A stretch of DNA of 64,000 bases from Nocardioides mangrovi (GCF_020073815.1 NZ_JAIQZJ010000002.1:1-64000), one strand, 5' to 3'; positions 39,748 to 49,851 are shown, numbered from the stretch's first letter. The notes: a model not told the origin generated them from the sequence alone. Program-made: numbers and translations.

Positions 39748-42700
39748 TCACCCGGCGAGCGTACGTCGGATGCGCTGGTCGCTGACGGGCGTGGGGGTGC
39801 CGAGCTGCTGCGCCCACAGCGAGACGCGGTACTCCTCGAGCATCCAGCGCACCTGCCGCAGCCGGGCGCCGGGCGGCCGGCCGGCGTGCAGAGCGTCGAG
39901 CTGGTGGAGGTAGGCGTCCTGGACGTCGGCGATCTGGTCCATGAGCTGCCGGTCGCGGGCGACCTGTCCGGCCAGCTTGTCGCGACGCTGCTCGAGCGCG
40001 GCGAGGTAGGTCGGGTAGCGACGCAGCTGGGTCGCGCCGGCCTCGCCGACGAAGCCGGGATGCACGAGCCGCGCGAGCTGCGCCCGCAGGTCGGTCAGCG
40101 CGGGGAGCATCGTCATCTCGGCCCGGCCGCTCAGCGCCTTCTCGGCCCGACGCCAGCCGTCGAGCACCCGCATCACGTCGGCCATGGTGGCCCGCACGTG
40201 CGCCTCGTGGTCGCGGGTCGCCTCCGCGCGGAGCGCGGCGTACGCCGCCTCGTCGCGGACCGCCGGACGGGCATCGACGACGACCTGGAGCACGGCGGCC
40301 CGGCAGTCCTCGAGCAGCTCCGCGACGCTGGCGTACGGCGACCCCGCGAGGCCGAGCTTCTCCGCGTTGCTGAGCCCGTCGAGCAGCGCCTTGACAGGGG
40401 ACGGCACCTCGAGCTGCAGCAGGCGGCGTACGCCGAGGCGGTGCTGCGCCTCCTGCTCCTCCGCCGAGCCGAAGACCTGGAGTCCGACGGTGGCCCCCTC
40501 GTCGACCAGGGCCGGGAAGACCTGCACCTCGTGGCCGGCGCGCTTCTGCTCGAAGGACGTCGCAATGGTGCCGAACACCCACGTGGTCTCGCCGGTGCGG
40601 GCGAGCCCGCTGTCGGCGGCGACCTCGGCGATCGCCTCGGCGAACTGGCCGCGCAGCGGTGCCTTGAGCGCGTCGAGGTCCTTGCCGCGGGCCTGCTCCG
40701 CGCCGTCCTCGTCGACCACCCGGTAGGTCGGCCGCAGGTGCTCGGGCACCTTCGACCAGTCCCACGCGTCGCGCGGCACGACGACGCCGGTGGTCGAGCG
40801 GCACCAGCGCTCCAGCGCGTCGAGCAGTGGCTCCTCGCCCGGTGGCACGGTCGCGAGGAACTCGCGGGCCCTGTCGGGCGCGGGCACGAAGCTGACCCGG
40901 AGGTTCTTCGGCAGGCTGCGGATCAGGCTGGTGACGAGCTCCGCGCGCAGGCCGGGGACGTTCCAGGAGAAGTCCTCGGCCTCGACCCGGTTGAGGGTCG
41001 CGACGGGGACGTCGATGGTGAGGCCGTCGTCGGCGGCGCCGGGCTCGAAGTGGTAGCTGATCGAGAAGGTCAGCCCACTCCCCCCACCCGAGTCGGCCTG
41101 CCACTGCTCGGGGTAGTCGGCGGCGGACACCTCGTCGGCGGTGTCGTGCGTGAGCATCGCCAGGTCGAAGGTGAGCAGGTCGGGCGTCCGGCGACGGGTC
41201 TCCTTCCACCACTGGTCGAAATGCGCGCCGCTGACGACGTCTGCGCCGACCCGGGCGTCGTAGAAGTCGAAGAGCGTGTGCTCGTCGACGACGATGTCGC
41301 GGCGCCGGGCACGGTGCTCGAGCTCCTCGGCCTCCTCCAGCAGCTTGCGGTTGGTGTCCATGAAGCGGTGCCTGGTGTGCCAGTCGCCGTAGACGAGGGC
41401 GTGGCGGATGAAGAGCTCACGGGCCAGCGGGACGTCGACCTTGCCGTAGGAGACGAGCCGGTCGGCGACGAGCGGGACGCCGTACAGGGTGACTCGCTCG
41501 TAGGCCATCACGGCCGCACGCTTCCGGCTCCAGTGGGGCTCGGAGTAGGTGCGCTTGACCAGGTCGCGGCCGAGCCGCTCGGCCCACTCCGGCTTGATGG
41601 CGGCGTTCTGGCGGGCCCAGAGCCGGCTGGTCTCGACGAGCTCGCCGGCCATCAGGAACTGCGGGTTCTTGCGGTGCAGCACGCTGCCGGGGAAGACGGC
41701 GAAGCGCGCGCCGCGGGCACCGAGGTACTCGCGCGGTCCTCCCCTGGATCGAGCACCGTCCTTCTTGTCCCGCTCCTCGAGCAGGCCGATGTGCGACAGG
41801 AGACCCGAGAGCAACGCTTGGTGGATGCCGTCGCTGTCGGGGTTGTCCGCCGGCTGGCCGACCTGGATCTTCATCTCCTTCGCGACCTGGCGGAGCTGGG
41901 ACTCGAAGTCCTGCCACTCCCGGACGCGCAGGTAGTTGAGGAACTCGCGGCGGCACATCCGCCGGAACGCCGAGGACGAGAGCTCCTTCTGCTGCTCCTT
42001 GAGGTAGCGCCAGAGGTTGAGCCAGGTGAGGAAGTCGCTGCCCTCGGCCTTGAAGCGGGCGTGCTGCTGGTCGGCCTGCGCCTGCTCCTTCGGGTGGTCG
42101 GCACCCGGGCGCTCGCGCGGGTCCTGGAGCGACAGGGCGGCGGCGATCACGATGACCTCGCGCACGCAGCCGAGCCGCTCGGCCTCGAGGATCATCCGCG
42201 CCAGGCGCGGGTCGATCGGCAGCCGGGCGAGCCGCCGGCCCATCTGGGAGAGGCGGCCGGTCTTGAGGGCGCCGAGCTCCTCCAGCAGCTGGACACCGGA
42301 CTGCACGTTGCGTCGGTCGGGCGGCTCGACGAACGGGAAGCGGCCGATGTCGCCGAGGCCGAGCGAGGCCATCTGGAGGATGACGCTGGCGAGGTTGGTG
42401 CGCAGGATCTCGGGGTCGGTGAACTCCGGCCGGCCGTCGAAGTCCTCCTCGGAGTAGAGCCGGATCGCGATGCCGGCCTCGACGCGGCCGCAGCGCCCCG
42501 AGCGCTGGTTGGCCGATGCCTGGCTGATCGGCTCGATCGGCAGCCGCTGCACCTTGGTGCGCACGGAGTAGCGGCTGATCCGGGCGACGCCGGTGTCGAC
42601 GACGTACCTGATGCCGGGCACGGTCAGGGACGTCTCGGCGACGTTGGTGGCGAGCACGATCCGTCGGGTGGCGTTGCCGTGGGAGCTGAAGACGCGGTGC

Positions 42701-43521
42701 TGCTCGGCTGCGGTCAGCCGGGAGTAGAGCGGCAGCACCTCGGTGCGTGGCAGCTCGCTGAGCGCGTCGGCGGTGTCGCGGATCTCGCGCTCGCCCGGCA
42801 GGAAGACCAGCACGTCGCCCGGCCCCTCGGCCGAGAGCTCCTTGACCGCGTCGACGATCGCCTCGGTCTGGTCGCGGACGACGACCTCGCCGTCCTCGTC
42901 GTCCTCCTGGAGATCCATGAGCGGGCGGTAGCGGATCTCCACCGGATAGGTGCGGCCGGAGACCTCGACGACGGGTGCGTCGAAGTGGTCGGCGAAGCGG
43001 TCGACGTCGATGGTCGCCGAGGTGATGATCAGCTTGAGGTCGGGCCGCTTCGGCAGCAGCCGCTTGAGGTAGCCGAGCAGGAAGTCGATGTTGAGCGACC
43101 GCTCGTGGGCCTCGTCGATGATGATCGTGTCGTACTTCTTCAGCTGCCGGTCACGCTGCAGCTCGGCGAGCAGGATGCCGTCGGTCATCAGCTTCACCCG
43201 GCTGCTCTTCGAGGTGCGGTCGGTGAAGCGCACCTGGTAGCCGACGAGTTCGCCGAGCTCGGTCTTCAGCTCGGAGGCGATCCGCTCGGCCACCGACCGC
43301 GCGGCGATCCGGCGGGGCTGGGTGTGCCCGATCAGGCCGTTCGTGCCGCGGCCCAGCTCGAGGCAGATCTTCGGCAGCTGGGTCGTCTTGCCCGACCCGG
43401 TCTCGCCCGCGACGATCACGACCTGGTGGTCGCGGATGGCCTGCGCGATGTCGTCGCGGCGCTGGGTGACCGGCAGCTCCGGCGGGTACGAGATCTGGAG
43501 CTCGGGAGGCGACGCGGTCAT
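39748..43521 (-). CDS. hrpA: ATP-dependent RNA helicase HrpA (DEAH box)
   Basis: The 1257-residue helicase has Walker [13 protein letters not shown] near residue 40, DEAH in [18 protein letters not shown], motif III SATID, and motif [10 protein letters not shown]. Winged-helix/ratchet and OB-fold regions are followed by the long C-terminal DUF3418 domain typical of HrpA. ATG at 43521 starts at the family N-terminus; open frame continues upstream but antisense to the divergent dehydrogenase. It acts on RNA, by family in mRNA processing and rescue of stalled ribosomes. Confidence 0.95.
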   Translation of the reverse strand: MTASPPELQISYPPELPVTQRRDDIAQAIRDHQVVIVAGETGSGKTTQLPKICLELGRGTNGLIGHTQPRRIAARSVAERIASELKTELGELVGYQVRFTDRTSKSSRVKLMTDGILLAELQRDRQLKKYDTIIIDEAHERSLNIDFLLGYLKRLLPKRPDLKLIITSATIDVDRFADHFDAPVVEVSGRTYPVEIRYRPLMDLQEDDEDGEVVVRDQTEAIVDAVKELSAEGPGDVLVFLPGEREIRDTADALSELPRTEVLPLYSRLTAAEQHRVFSSHGNATRRIVLATNVAETSLTVPGIRYVVDTGVARISRYSVRTKVQRLPIEPISQASANQRSGRCGRVEAGIAIRLYSEEDFDGRPEFTDPEILRTNLASVILQMASLGLGDIGRFPFVEPPDRRNVQSGVQLLEELGALKTGRLSQMGRRLARLPIDPRLARMILEAERLGCVREVIVIAAALSLQDPRERPGADHPKEQAQADQQHARFKAEGSDFLTWLNLWRYLKEQQKELSSSAFRRMCRREFLNYLRVREWQDFESQLRQVAKEMKIQVGQPADNPDSDGIHQALLSGLLSHIGLLEERDKKDGARSRGGPREYLGARGARFAVFPGSVLHRKNPQFLMAGELVETSRLWARQNAAIKPEWAERLGRDLVKRTYSEPHWSRKRAAVMAYERVTLYGVPLVADRLVSYGKVDVPLARELFIRHALVYGDWHTRHRFMDTNRKLLEEAEELEHRARRRDIVVDEHTLFDFYDARVGADVVSGAHFDQWWKETRRRTPDLLTFDLAMLTHDTADEVSAADYPEQWQADSGGGSGLTFSISYHFEPGAADDGLTIDVPVATLNRVEAEDFSWNVPGLRAELVTSLIRSLPKNLRVSFVPAPDRAREFLATVPPGEEPLLDALERWCRSTTGVVVPRDAWDWSKVPEHLRPTYRVVDEDGAEQARGKDLDALKAPLRGQFAEAIAEVAADSGLARTGETTWVFGTIATSFEQKRAGHEVQVFPALVDEGATVGLQVFGSAEEQEAQHRLGVRRLLQLEVPSPVKALLDGLSNAEKLGLAGSPYASVAELLEDCRAAVLQVVVDARPAVRDEAAYAALRAEATRDHEAHVRATMADVMRVLDGWRRAEKALSGRAEMTMLPALTDLRAQLARLVHPGFVGEAGATQLRRYPTYLAALEQRRDKLAGQVARDRQLMDQIADVQDAYLHQLDALHAGRPPGARLRQVRWMLEEYRVSLWAQQLGTPTPVSDQRIRRTLAG

Positions 43522-43551
43522 GACCGGACAATTGTGCCAACCCTGTCCACT

Positions 43552-43565
43552 TAGAACATGTTCTA
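43552..43565. promoter_or_regulatory. KstR-type operator
   Basis: TAGAACATGTTCTA is a perfect 14-bp palindrome fitting the KstR consensus TnnAACnnGTTnnA for cholesterol/steroid genes in actinobacteria. It overlaps the -10 (TAGTAT, 43564-43569) of the dehydrogenase promoter. Confidence 0.8.
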
Positions 43566-43569
43566 GTAT
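43564..43569 (+). promoter_or_regulatory. -10 box of a leaderless promoter for the KstD-like gene
   Basis: TAGTAT, six bases before ATG at 43576; its first two bases are the end of the KstR-type palindrome, so repressor binding would block it. Confidence 0.6.
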
Positions 43570-43575
43570 CCGGCC

Positions 43576-45090
43576 ATGACCGAGGCACAGGAGTACGACG
43601 TCGTCGTGGTCGGGTCGGGCGGGGGCGCGATGACCGGCGCGTTCCTGGCCCAGAAGGCCGGCCTGTCCACCGTGGTGGTCGAGAAGACCGCGCTGCTCGG
43701 CGGCACCTCGGCGTACTCCGGAGGCGCCTGCTGGCTGCCGGGCAGCCAGGTCCAGCAGCGGGCGGGGATCCCGGACTCGACCGAGTCGGCCCGGGAGTAC
43801 CTGGCCGCGATCCTGGAGGACCCGGACGAGGCGAAGGTCGAGGCGTTCCTCGCGCACGCGCCAGCGCTGGTCGCAGAGCTGGAGGCGGACCCGGCGATCG
43901 ACTTCGAGTGGCTGCCCTTCTCGGAGTACTACGACGCGCCGGGCCGGGTGCCGTTCGGCCGCTCGATCCAGCCGACCAACGTCAAGCGCGGCGATCTGCC
44001 CGAGCGGGTGGGCGCACTGGTCCGGCCGCCGGTCGAGCGGGACCGCGTCGGCGAGGGCGGCCGCACCACGCTCAGCGGCGGGCAGTCGCTGATCGCCCGG
44101 CTGCTCGACGGCTTCCTGCGCGACGGCGGCACGGTGCTGACCGAGCTGCCGGTGACGGGCCTCGTCCTCGACGGCGAGCGGGTGGCCGGCGTGGCCGCGA
44201 TGACCCCGGAGGGGCCGATCGAGATCCGCGCTCGTCGCGGCGTGCTGATCGCCGCGGGCGGCTTCGAGGGCAACGCCGAGGAGCGGGCCGCGCACGGGGT
44301 CCCGGGCGACGTCGCGTGGACGATGGCGCCGCGCGGCACCAACACCGGCGAGCCGATCGCCGCGGCCGTGGCGGTCGGTGCGGCGACGGACTACCGCGGC
44401 GTCGGCTGGTTCTGCCCGGGCCTGGAGCAGCCGGACGGCGGTGGCTCCTTCACCCTCGGCTTCCGCTCCGGGCTGATGGTCGACCAGCGCGGCGAGCGCT
44501 ACGGCAACGAGTCACTCCCCTACGACCGCTTCGGCCGGGTGATGGCGCAAGCCCCGGAGCGCATCCCGTCCTGGTACGTCTTCGACTCGCGCGAGGACGG
44601 TCGGCTGCCGGCGATCGCGATGCCCGAGGGCGACCCGGCCGCGCACCTGGAGGCCGGCACCTGGGTGCGGGCCGACTCGATCGACGCGCTGGCCGAGGCG
44701 ATCGGCGTACCGGCGGAGACGCTGGCGGCGACCGTCGAGCGGTTCAACGGCTTCTGCGAGACCGGGACCGACGAGGACTTCGGCCGCGGCGAGGACGAGT
44801 ACGACGGCTTCTTCGCCGGCGGCACCGGGCCCAACAAGGCGCTGACCCCCTGCACGGAGCCGCCGTACTACGCCGCCCGCTTCGTGCTGTCCGACCTCGG
44901 CACCAAGGGCGGCCTGGTCACCGACGTCGCCGGCCGCGTGCTGCACGAGGACGGCACGCCGATCCCGGGCCTGTACGCCGCGAGCAACAGCGCGGCGTCG
45001 GTCTTCGGGACCTGCTACCCCGGCCCCGGAGCGCCGCTGGGTTCGGCGATGGTCTTCGCGTCGCTCGCGGTCCGCGACCTGCTGGGCTAG
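43576..45090 (+). CDS. FAD-dependent 3-ketosteroid delta1-dehydrogenase-like protein
   Basis: The 504-residue flavoprotein of the KstD/fumarate reductase family has the FAD motif YDVVVVGSGGGAMTGAFLAQKAGLSTVVVEKTALLGGTSAYSGG, VLIAAGGFEGN, TLGFRSGLMVDQRGERYGNESLPYDRFGR, and the C-terminal GTKGGLVTDVAGRVLHEDGTPIPGLYAASNSAASVFGTCYPGPGAPLGSAMVFASLA. It probably introduces the 1,2 double bond in 3-ketosteroids; substrate choice among delta1- or delta4(5)-type reactions cannot be read. The KstR-type operator supports a steroid role. Confidence 0.88.
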   Translation: MTEAQEYDVVVVGSGGGAMTGAFLAQKAGLSTVVVEKTALLGGTSAYSGGACWLPGSQVQQRAGIPDSTESAREYLAAILEDPDEAKVEAFLAHAPALVAELEADPAIDFEWLPFSEYYDAPGRVPFGRSIQPTNVKRGDLPERVGALVRPPVERDRVGEGGRTTLSGGQSLIARLLDGFLRDGGTVLTELPVTGLVLDGERVAGVAAMTPEGPIEIRARRGVLIAAGGFEGNAEERAAHGVPGDVAWTMAPRGTNTGEPIAAAVAVGAATDYRGVGWFCPGLEQPDGGGSFTLGFRSGLMVDQRGERYGNESLPYDRFGRVMAQAPERIPSWYVFDSREDGRLPAIAMPEGDPAAHLEAGTWVRADSIDALAEAIGVPAETLAATVERFNGFCETGTDEDFGRGEDEYDGFFAGGTGPNKALTPCTEPPYYAARFVLSDLGTKGGLVTDVAGRVLHEDGTPIPGLYAASNSAASVFGTCYPGPGAPLGSAMVFASLAVRDLLG

Positions 45091-45419
45091 CTGCCCGGCT
45101 GCTGCGGCACCTGGCCACCGGGGGCCTGCTGCCCGTTGCCGGGCACCTGACCTCCGCCCGGGAAGGTGCCGCCGCCGGGGAAGCCGCCGGGGCCGCGCTG
45201 GAAGGACGAGCCACCGCCGTCGCCGTGCGCGACGTACCCGAGGGCGAAGCCGAGGCCGCCGCCCACGAGGAGCGCGACGACGGCGACCGTGGCGACCCAC
45301 GGGAGCGCCAGCCGGCGGTCGCGCACGCGGGGCGCGACCGGTGGCGGCTGGTAGGGCGGGTACGAGGGCGGGGGCGACGGCGCCGTTGCCGTCGGGGCCG
45401 TCGGATACTGCTCACTCAT
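45087..45419 (-). CDS. small membrane protein with Pro-rich N- and Gly-rich C-terminus
   Basis: The 110-residue protein has a Pro/Tyr/Thr-rich cytoplasmic N-terminus (about 1-35), one membrane segment (LPWVATVAVVALLVGGGLGFALGYVA, about 39-64), and a Gly/Gln/Pro-rich exported tail. The layout resembles actinobacterial DUF4190-like or S1C-protease-leader proteins but no domain is clear. It shares a CTAG stop with the converging KstD-like gene and is divergent from the response regulator. Confidence 0.72.
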   Translation of the reverse strand: MSEQYPTAPTATAPSPPPSYPPYQPPPVAPRVRDRRLALPWVATVAVVALLVGGGLGFALGYVAHGDGGGSSFQRGPGGFPGGGTFPGGGQVPGNGQQAPGGQVPQQPGS

Positions 45420-45515
45420 GCCGGCGACGCTGGCGCGGGAACCTGTGCGGACCCTGTCGAGCCGCGGTGAGGTTCTCGTGAGATCACCACAGTCGTCTCA
45501 CAGGAACGTCACAGT

Positions 45516-45521
45516 TAGGGT
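45516..45521 (+). promoter_or_regulatory. -10 box of a leaderless promoter for the response regulator
   Basis: TAGGGT, seven bases before GTG at 45529. Upstream, GTGAGA (45478-45483) and TCTCAC (45496-45501) form an inverted repeat with a 12-base spacer, a candidate autoregulatory site. Confidence 0.55.
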
Positions 45522-45528
45522 CGAGAAC

Positions 45529-46248
45529 GTGTCCACCATGGACCTGACCCGACCTGACGGATCCCCCCTGCGCGTCCTCGTCGTCGACGACGAGGTCAAC
45601 ATCGCCGAGCTCGTCGCGATGGCGCTGCGCTACGAGGGGTGGCAGGTGACGATGGCGCACACCGGCACCAAGGCCGTCGCCGCCGCCAAGGAGCTGCGGC
45701 CCGACGCCGTGGTGCTCGACATGATGCTGCCGGACTTCGACGGCCTGGAGGTGCTGCGCCGGATGCGCACCGCCCAGCCCGACCTGCCGGTGGTCTTCCT
45801 GACCGCCCGCGACGCCGTGGAGGACCGGATCGCCGGCCTCACCGCCGGCGGCGACGACTACGTCACCAAGCCCTTCTCCCTCGAGGAGCTGGTCGCCCGG
45901 CTCCGTGCCCTGATGCGCCGCGCCGGCGCTCAGCAGGCCGCCGCGTCCTCGCTCCTCGTCGTCGGCGACCTCGAGCTGGACGAGGACAGCCACGAGGTAC
46001 GCCGCGCCGGCGCCGACATCGCGCTCACCGCCACCGAGTTCGAGCTGCTGCGCTACCTCATGCGCAACCCGAAGCGGGTGCTCAGCAAGGCCCAGATCCT
46101 CGACCGGGTCTGGAACTACGACTTCGGCGGCCAGGCCAACGTCGTCGAGCTCTACATCTCCTACCTGCGCAAGAAGATCGACGCCGGCCGGGAGCCGATG
46201 ATCCACACCATGCGCGGCGCCGGGTACGTGCTGAAGCCGGGTTCATGA
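45529..46248 (+). CDS. OmpR/PhoB-family response regulator (TrcR/MprA-like)
   Basis: The 239-residue regulator has a receiver domain (RVLVVDDEVNIAELVAMALRYEGW, phosphoacceptor Asp in VVLDMMLPDFDGLEV, TARDAVEDRIAGLTAGGDDYVTKPFSLEEL) and a winged-helix output domain (ALTATEFELLRYLMRNPKRVLSKAQILDRVWNYDFGG..., VVELYISYLRKKID). GTG at 45529 is favoured by the leaderless -10 spacing; ATG at 45538 is an alternative. The stop overlaps the kinase start (ATGA). Confidence 0.93.
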   Translation: MSTMDLTRPDGSPLRVLVVDDEVNIAELVAMALRYEGWQVTMAHTGTKAVAAAKELRPDAVVLDMMLPDFDGLEVLRRMRTAQPDLPVVFLTARDAVEDRIAGLTAGGDDYVTKPFSLEELVARLRALMRRAGAQQAAASSLLVVGDLELDEDSHEVRRAGADIALTATEFELLRYLMRNPKRVLSKAQILDRVWNYDFGGQANVVELYISYLRKKIDAGREPMIHTMRGAGYVLKPGS

Positions 46249-47684
46249 GGCATCGCTTCGCGTCGCTGACCTCGCGCCTGGTCCTGACGACCGTCGCGCT
46301 GGCGCTCGTCGTCTCGGTGCTCATCGGCACGATCACGACCTTCGCCGTGCGCGACTACCTCGTGAACCAGCTCGACGAGAACGTGCATGCGAGCGTCGAG
46401 GGCGCACGCAACTTCGGGGTCAGCCGCCCGGGCCCCGGGATCGGCGGTCCGGGACGCGACGTCGGCACGATCGCCGCGCAGTGGACGAGCGACGGCTCCA
46501 GCTCCATCGGCCAGCTCCGCACCCAGCGGGCCGACGGGATGAACGACCAGACCGACCTCTCCGACGACGAGATCGAGACGCTGCAGTCCCTGCCGACCGA
46601 CGGGACGGTGCACACCGTCGACCTCGGCGACGACGGCTCGTTCCGAGTCGCCGTTGCGCAGAGCTCGGTCGACTCGACCATCGTCGCCGTGGGCATCGGC
46701 ACCAGCAACGTCGACGACGTGGTCAACACCCTCATCTGGTGGGAGGTGCTCCTCGGCCTGGTCGCGGTCCTCGGCGCCGGCGGCGCCGCCACGATCGTCG
46801 TACGCCGGCAGCTGCGGCCGCTGCGCGAGGTCGCGGCGACCGCGCACACGGTGGCCGAGCTGCCGCTGGAGTCCGGCGAGATCGACATCCAGGCGCGGGT
46901 GCCCGAGCACCTCACCGACGAGCGGACCGAGGTCGGGCAGGTGGGCGCGGCCCTCAACACGCTGCTGGCCCACGTCGAGTCCTCGCTGTCGGCGCGGCAC
47001 CGCAGCGAGCAGCAGGTGCGGCAGTTCGTCGCCGACGCCTCGCACGAGCTGCGCTCCCCGCTGGCCACGATCGCCGGCTACACCGAGCTCGCGCGGCGCC
47101 GGCCCGGTGACACCGAGATCGTCGGCACCGCACTCGACAAGGTCGAGGAGGAGTCCGGTCGGATGACCTCCCTGGTGGAGGACCTGCTGCTGCTCGCCCG
47201 CCTCGACTCCGGGCGCCCCCTGGAGCGCGAGCCGGTCGACCTGACCCGGCTCTGCGTCGAGGCCGTGTCCGACGCCCGCGTCGTCGACCCCACGCACCGC
47301 TGGCGGGTGGACGTGCCCGACGACCTGGTCGATGCACCCGCCGAGGTGGCCGGCGACCAGCTGCGGCTGCACCAGGTCCTGACCAACCTGCTGACCAACG
47401 CCCGCAAGTACACCCCGGAGGGCAGCACGATCACGGTCACCGTGCGCCGCGACGGCTTCAGCGTCCACGACGACGGTCCCGGCTTCCCGCCGGAGCTGGT
47501 CGGGCGCGCCTTCGAGCGCTTCGTCCGCGGCGACGCCGCCCGCACCCGCGGCTCGGAGCTCGGCGTGGGCGGGGTCGGCCTGGGTCTCTCCCTGGTGGAA
47601 GCGATCGTCACCGCCCACGGCGGCCGGGTGACGCTGCGGTCGCGGCCGGGCGAGACGGTGGTGGACGTCAGCCTTCCGGTGTGA
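46245..47684 (+). CDS. two-component sensor histidine kinase
   Basis: The 479-residue membrane kinase has TM1 (LVLTTVALALVVSVLIGTI, about 12-32), an exported sensor loop (about 40-160), and TM2 (WWEVLLGLVAVLGAGGAATIVV, about 165-187). HAMP, the H-box FVADASHELRSPLATIAGYTELARRR, and an ATPase domain with VLTNLLTNARKYTPEG (N), DDGPGFP (G1) and GVGLGLSLVEAI (G2) follow. It phosphorylates the response regulator encoded just upstream. Its 3' end overlaps the converging TetR gene by 17 bases. Confidence 0.94.
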   Translation: MRHRFASLTSRLVLTTVALALVVSVLIGTITTFAVRDYLVNQLDENVHASVEGARNFGVSRPGPGIGGPGRDVGTIAAQWTSDGSSSIGQLRTQRADGMNDQTDLSDDEIETLQSLPTDGTVHTVDLGDDGSFRVAVAQSSVDSTIVAVGIGTSNVDDVVNTLIWWEVLLGLVAVLGAGGAATIVVRRQLRPLREVAATAHTVAELPLESGEIDIQARVPEHLTDERTEVGQVGAALNTLLAHVESSLSARHRSEQQVRQFVADASHELRSPLATIAGYTELARRRPGDTEIVGTALDKVEEESGRMTSLVEDLLLLARLDSGRPLEREPVDLTRLCVEAVSDARVVDPTHRWRVDVPDDLVDAPAEVAGDQLRLHQVLTNLLTNARKYTPEGSTITVTVRRDGFSVHDDGPGFPPELVGRAFERFVRGDAARTRGSELGVGGVGLGLSLVEAIVTAHGGRVTLRSRPGETVVDVSLPV

Positions 47685-48267
47685 CCGCGATGACGGCCGG
47701 GAGCGACGCGACCAGGAAGCCGATCAGGTCCTCCTGGGTCATCCCGTGCGGGTCGTCGATCCAGGTGAGCACGGCGTCCTCGGCCATCGCCGACCAGGCG
47801 CGGACGACGAGCCGGTTGGCCGGGGTGTCGGCGACGACCTCGCCGCGCAGGTCCTCGCGGAAGGCGCGGCTGTTGAGCGACGAGCGCGCGTCCTCGTAGA
47901 TCGCCCGCAGGCTCTCGTTGCCCCCGGCAGCCGCCCGGACCAGCGACACGTACCCCTCGTGGTTGGCCACGACGTAGTCGACGTACGCCGTCAGCGACGT
48001 CATCAGCCGGACCAGCGGCTCCCCGTCGGTGGGCGGGGTGGTCTGCGCGATCAGGTCGTCGGCGGCGTGCCGGACCACGGCCTCGTGGAAGGCCTGCTTG
48101 CTGCCGAAGTAGTGGTAGAGCAGACCCCGGGAGATCCCGGCCTCCTCGGCCAAGAGGTCGATCGACAGCTCGTCGAGGGAGCGGTGCGCCAGCAGCCGGA
48201 CGCCGAGGTCGAGCAGCTGCTCGCGGCGCTGCTCGGGCGAGAGCCGGGTGCGGGGCGTGGTGGTCAC
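47668..48267 (-). CDS. TetR family transcriptional regulator
   Basis: The 199-residue repressor has an N-terminal helix-turn-helix (RREQLLDLGVRLLAHRSLDELSIDLLAEEAGISRGLLYHYFGSKQAFHEAVV, about 14-64) and a ligand-binding C-terminal domain. GTG at 48267 is used. It is divergent from the Baeyer-Villiger monooxygenase operon with a 21-bp palindrome in the short interval, so it probably represses both itself and that operon. Confidence 0.93.
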   Translation of the reverse strand: MTTTPRTRLSPEQRREQLLDLGVRLLAHRSLDELSIDLLAEEAGISRGLLYHYFGSKQAFHEAVVRHAADDLIAQTTPPTDGEPLVRLMTSLTAYVDYVVANHEGYVSLVRAAAGGNESLRAIYEDARSSLNSRAFREDLRGEVVADTPANRLVVRAWSAMAEDAVLTWIDDPHGMTQEDLIGFLVASLPAVIAVTPEG

Positions 48268-48278
48268 GAGACCTCACT

Positions 48279-48299
48279 CTATTGACGGTCGTTCAATAG
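48279..48299. promoter_or_regulatory. TetR operator between tetR and the monooxygenase gene
   Basis: Seven-base arms CTATTGA and TCAATAG around CGGTCGT. The operator contains the -35 TTGACG (48282-48287) of the monooxygenase promoter. Confidence 0.75.
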
Positions 48300-48305
48300 C
48301 GCCAG

Positions 48306-48311
48306 TACGGT
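48306..48311 (+). promoter_or_regulatory. -10 box of a leaderless promoter for the monooxygenase gene
   Basis: TACGGT, 18 bases after the -35 TTGACG and seven bases before ATG at 48319, with no ribosome site between. Confidence 0.6.
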
Positions 48312-48318
48312 CGGCGTC

Positions 48319-49851
48319 ATGGCTGCCCAGTCTCCCCAGCCGGAGGTCGCCCGCGTCGACCATCTCATCGTCGGCGCCGGATTCGCCGGGCTCTGCGCCG
48401 CGATCAAGCTCCAGGAGGACGGCGAGCGCGACTTCCTCGTGGTGGAGAAGGGCTCGGACGTCGGCGGGACGTGGCGCGACAACACCTACCCCGGCGCGGC
48501 CTGCGACGTCCCGAGCCAGCTCTACTCCTACTCCTTCGCGCCCAACCCGGAGTGGTCGTCGTCCTACTCCCCCCCACCGGAGATCCAGGCCTACATCCGC
48601 GGCGTCGCCGAGCGGTCGGGGACCCTGGACCGCTTCGTCTTCGACACCACCTTCGACGGCGGCGACTGGGACGACGTCGAGGCCCGGTGGCGGGTGCAGG
48701 TCACCGGCCCGGCCGGCACCCGCACCGTCCTCGCCCGTACCCTCACCCTCGGCGCCGGCGCGCTCTCGGAGCCCCGGCTGCCCGCGATCGAGGGCATCGA
48801 GACCTTCCAGGGCCACCTCTTCCACTCCTCCCGGTGGGACCACTCGGTCGACCTCACCGGCAAGCGGGTCGCGGTGGTCGGGACCGGCGCCTCCGCGATC
48901 CAGATCGTGCCCGAGATGCAGCGGGTCGCCGGGCACCTCGACGTCTACCAGCGCACCGCGCCGTGGATCATCCCCCGCAACGACCGGGTGTACGGCGGTC
49001 TCGAGCGGCGCCTGCTGCGACGGGTGCCCGCCCTGGGCCGGCTCTACCGGACCGGCATCTACTGGGCCCACGAGGGCTACGTTCCGGCGTTCACGATCGA
49101 GCCGAAGATGGCCGCGCCCGCCCGGGCCGCGGCCCTCGCCAACATCCGCAAGGGCATCTCCGACCCGGCGCTGCGGGCGCAGGTGACGCCGCACTTCGAG
49201 ATCGGGTGCAAGCGGATCCTGCGGTCCAACACCTACTACCCCGCGCTCGCGGCCGACAACACCGAGCTGGTCACCGACCGGATCGCCAAGGTCACCGGTG
49301 ACGCGGTGGTGACCGTGGACGGGGTCGAGCGACCGGTGGACGTGCTCGTCGTCGCCACCGGCTTCTGGACCACCGAGCTGCCGATCGCCGAGCACGTCCG
49401 CGACGCGGCCGGCCGCACCCTCGCGGACGTGTGGCAGCGCGACGGGATGGCGGCGTACAAGGGCACCACGGTGCCGGGCTTCCCCAACCTCTTCATGCTG
49501 ACCGGACCCAACACCGGCCAGGGCCACACCTCGATGGTCTTCATCATCGAGGCGCAGGTGGCCTACCTGCGCGACGCGATCCGCACCATGCGGGAGCGTG
49601 GCTGGGCCGCTGTCGAGCCACGGCAGGGAGCGTTCCAGCGCTGGAACGCGAACCTGCAGCGGCGCATGAAGCGCACCGTCTGGACCCGCGGCGGCTGCGA
49701 CAGCTGGTACCTCGACGAGCACGGCCGCAACACCACGCTGTGGCCGAAGTCGACGGTCACCTTCCGGCGCGACCTGGCGCGCTTCGACGCGGACGCCTAC
49801 GACGTCCGCCGCACCGATCCGACCCCGACCCGAGAGGACCTGCCCGCATGA
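48319..49851 (+). CDS. flavin-dependent Baeyer-Villiger monooxygenase
   Basis: NADPH/FAD enzyme of 510 residues inserting oxygen beside a ketone carbonyl. It shows the FAD motif LIVGAGFAGLCAAIKLQEDG, GGTWRDNTYPGAACDVPSQLYSYSF, the BVMO fingerprint FQGHLFHSSRW near residues 164-174, the NADP motif VAVVGTGASAIQIVPEM, and VLVVATGFWTTELP. The substrate is probably a cyclic, steroid or long-chain ketone. It overlaps the SDR gene (ATGA), suggesting alcohol-to-ketone-to-ester catabolism under TetR control. Confidence 0.93.
   Translation: MAAQSPQPEVARVDHLIVGAGFAGLCAAIKLQEDGERDFLVVEKGSDVGGTWRDNTYPGAACDVPSQLYSYSFAPNPEWSSSYSPPPEIQAYIRGVAERSGTLDRFVFDTTFDGGDWDDVEARWRVQVTGPAGTRTVLARTLTLGAGALSEPRLPAIEGIETFQGHLFHSSRWDHSVDLTGKRVAVVGTGASAIQIVPEMQRVAGHLDVYQRTAPWIIPRNDRVYGGLERRLLRRVPALGRLYRTGIYWAHEGYVPAFTIEPKMAAPARAAALANIRKGISDPALRAQVTPHFEIGCKRILRSNTYYPALAADNTELVTDRIAKVTGDAVVTVDGVERPVDVLVVATGFWTTELPIAEHVRDAAGRTLADVWQRDGMAAYKGTTVPGFPNLFMLTGPNTGQGHTSMVFIIEAQVAYLRDAIRTMRERGWAAVEPRQGAFQRWNANLQRRMKRTVWTRGGCDSWYLDEHGRNTTLWPKSTVTFRRDLARFDADAYDVRRTDPTPTREDLPA

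Noticed and set aside
39547..43554. A 1335-codon open frame antisense to hrpA
   Set aside because: It is the mirror of HrpA codon structure in very GC-rich DNA; the product is a low-complexity Val/Leu/Glu/Gly/Arg-rich string with no domain, while HrpA on the other strand has all helicase motifs.
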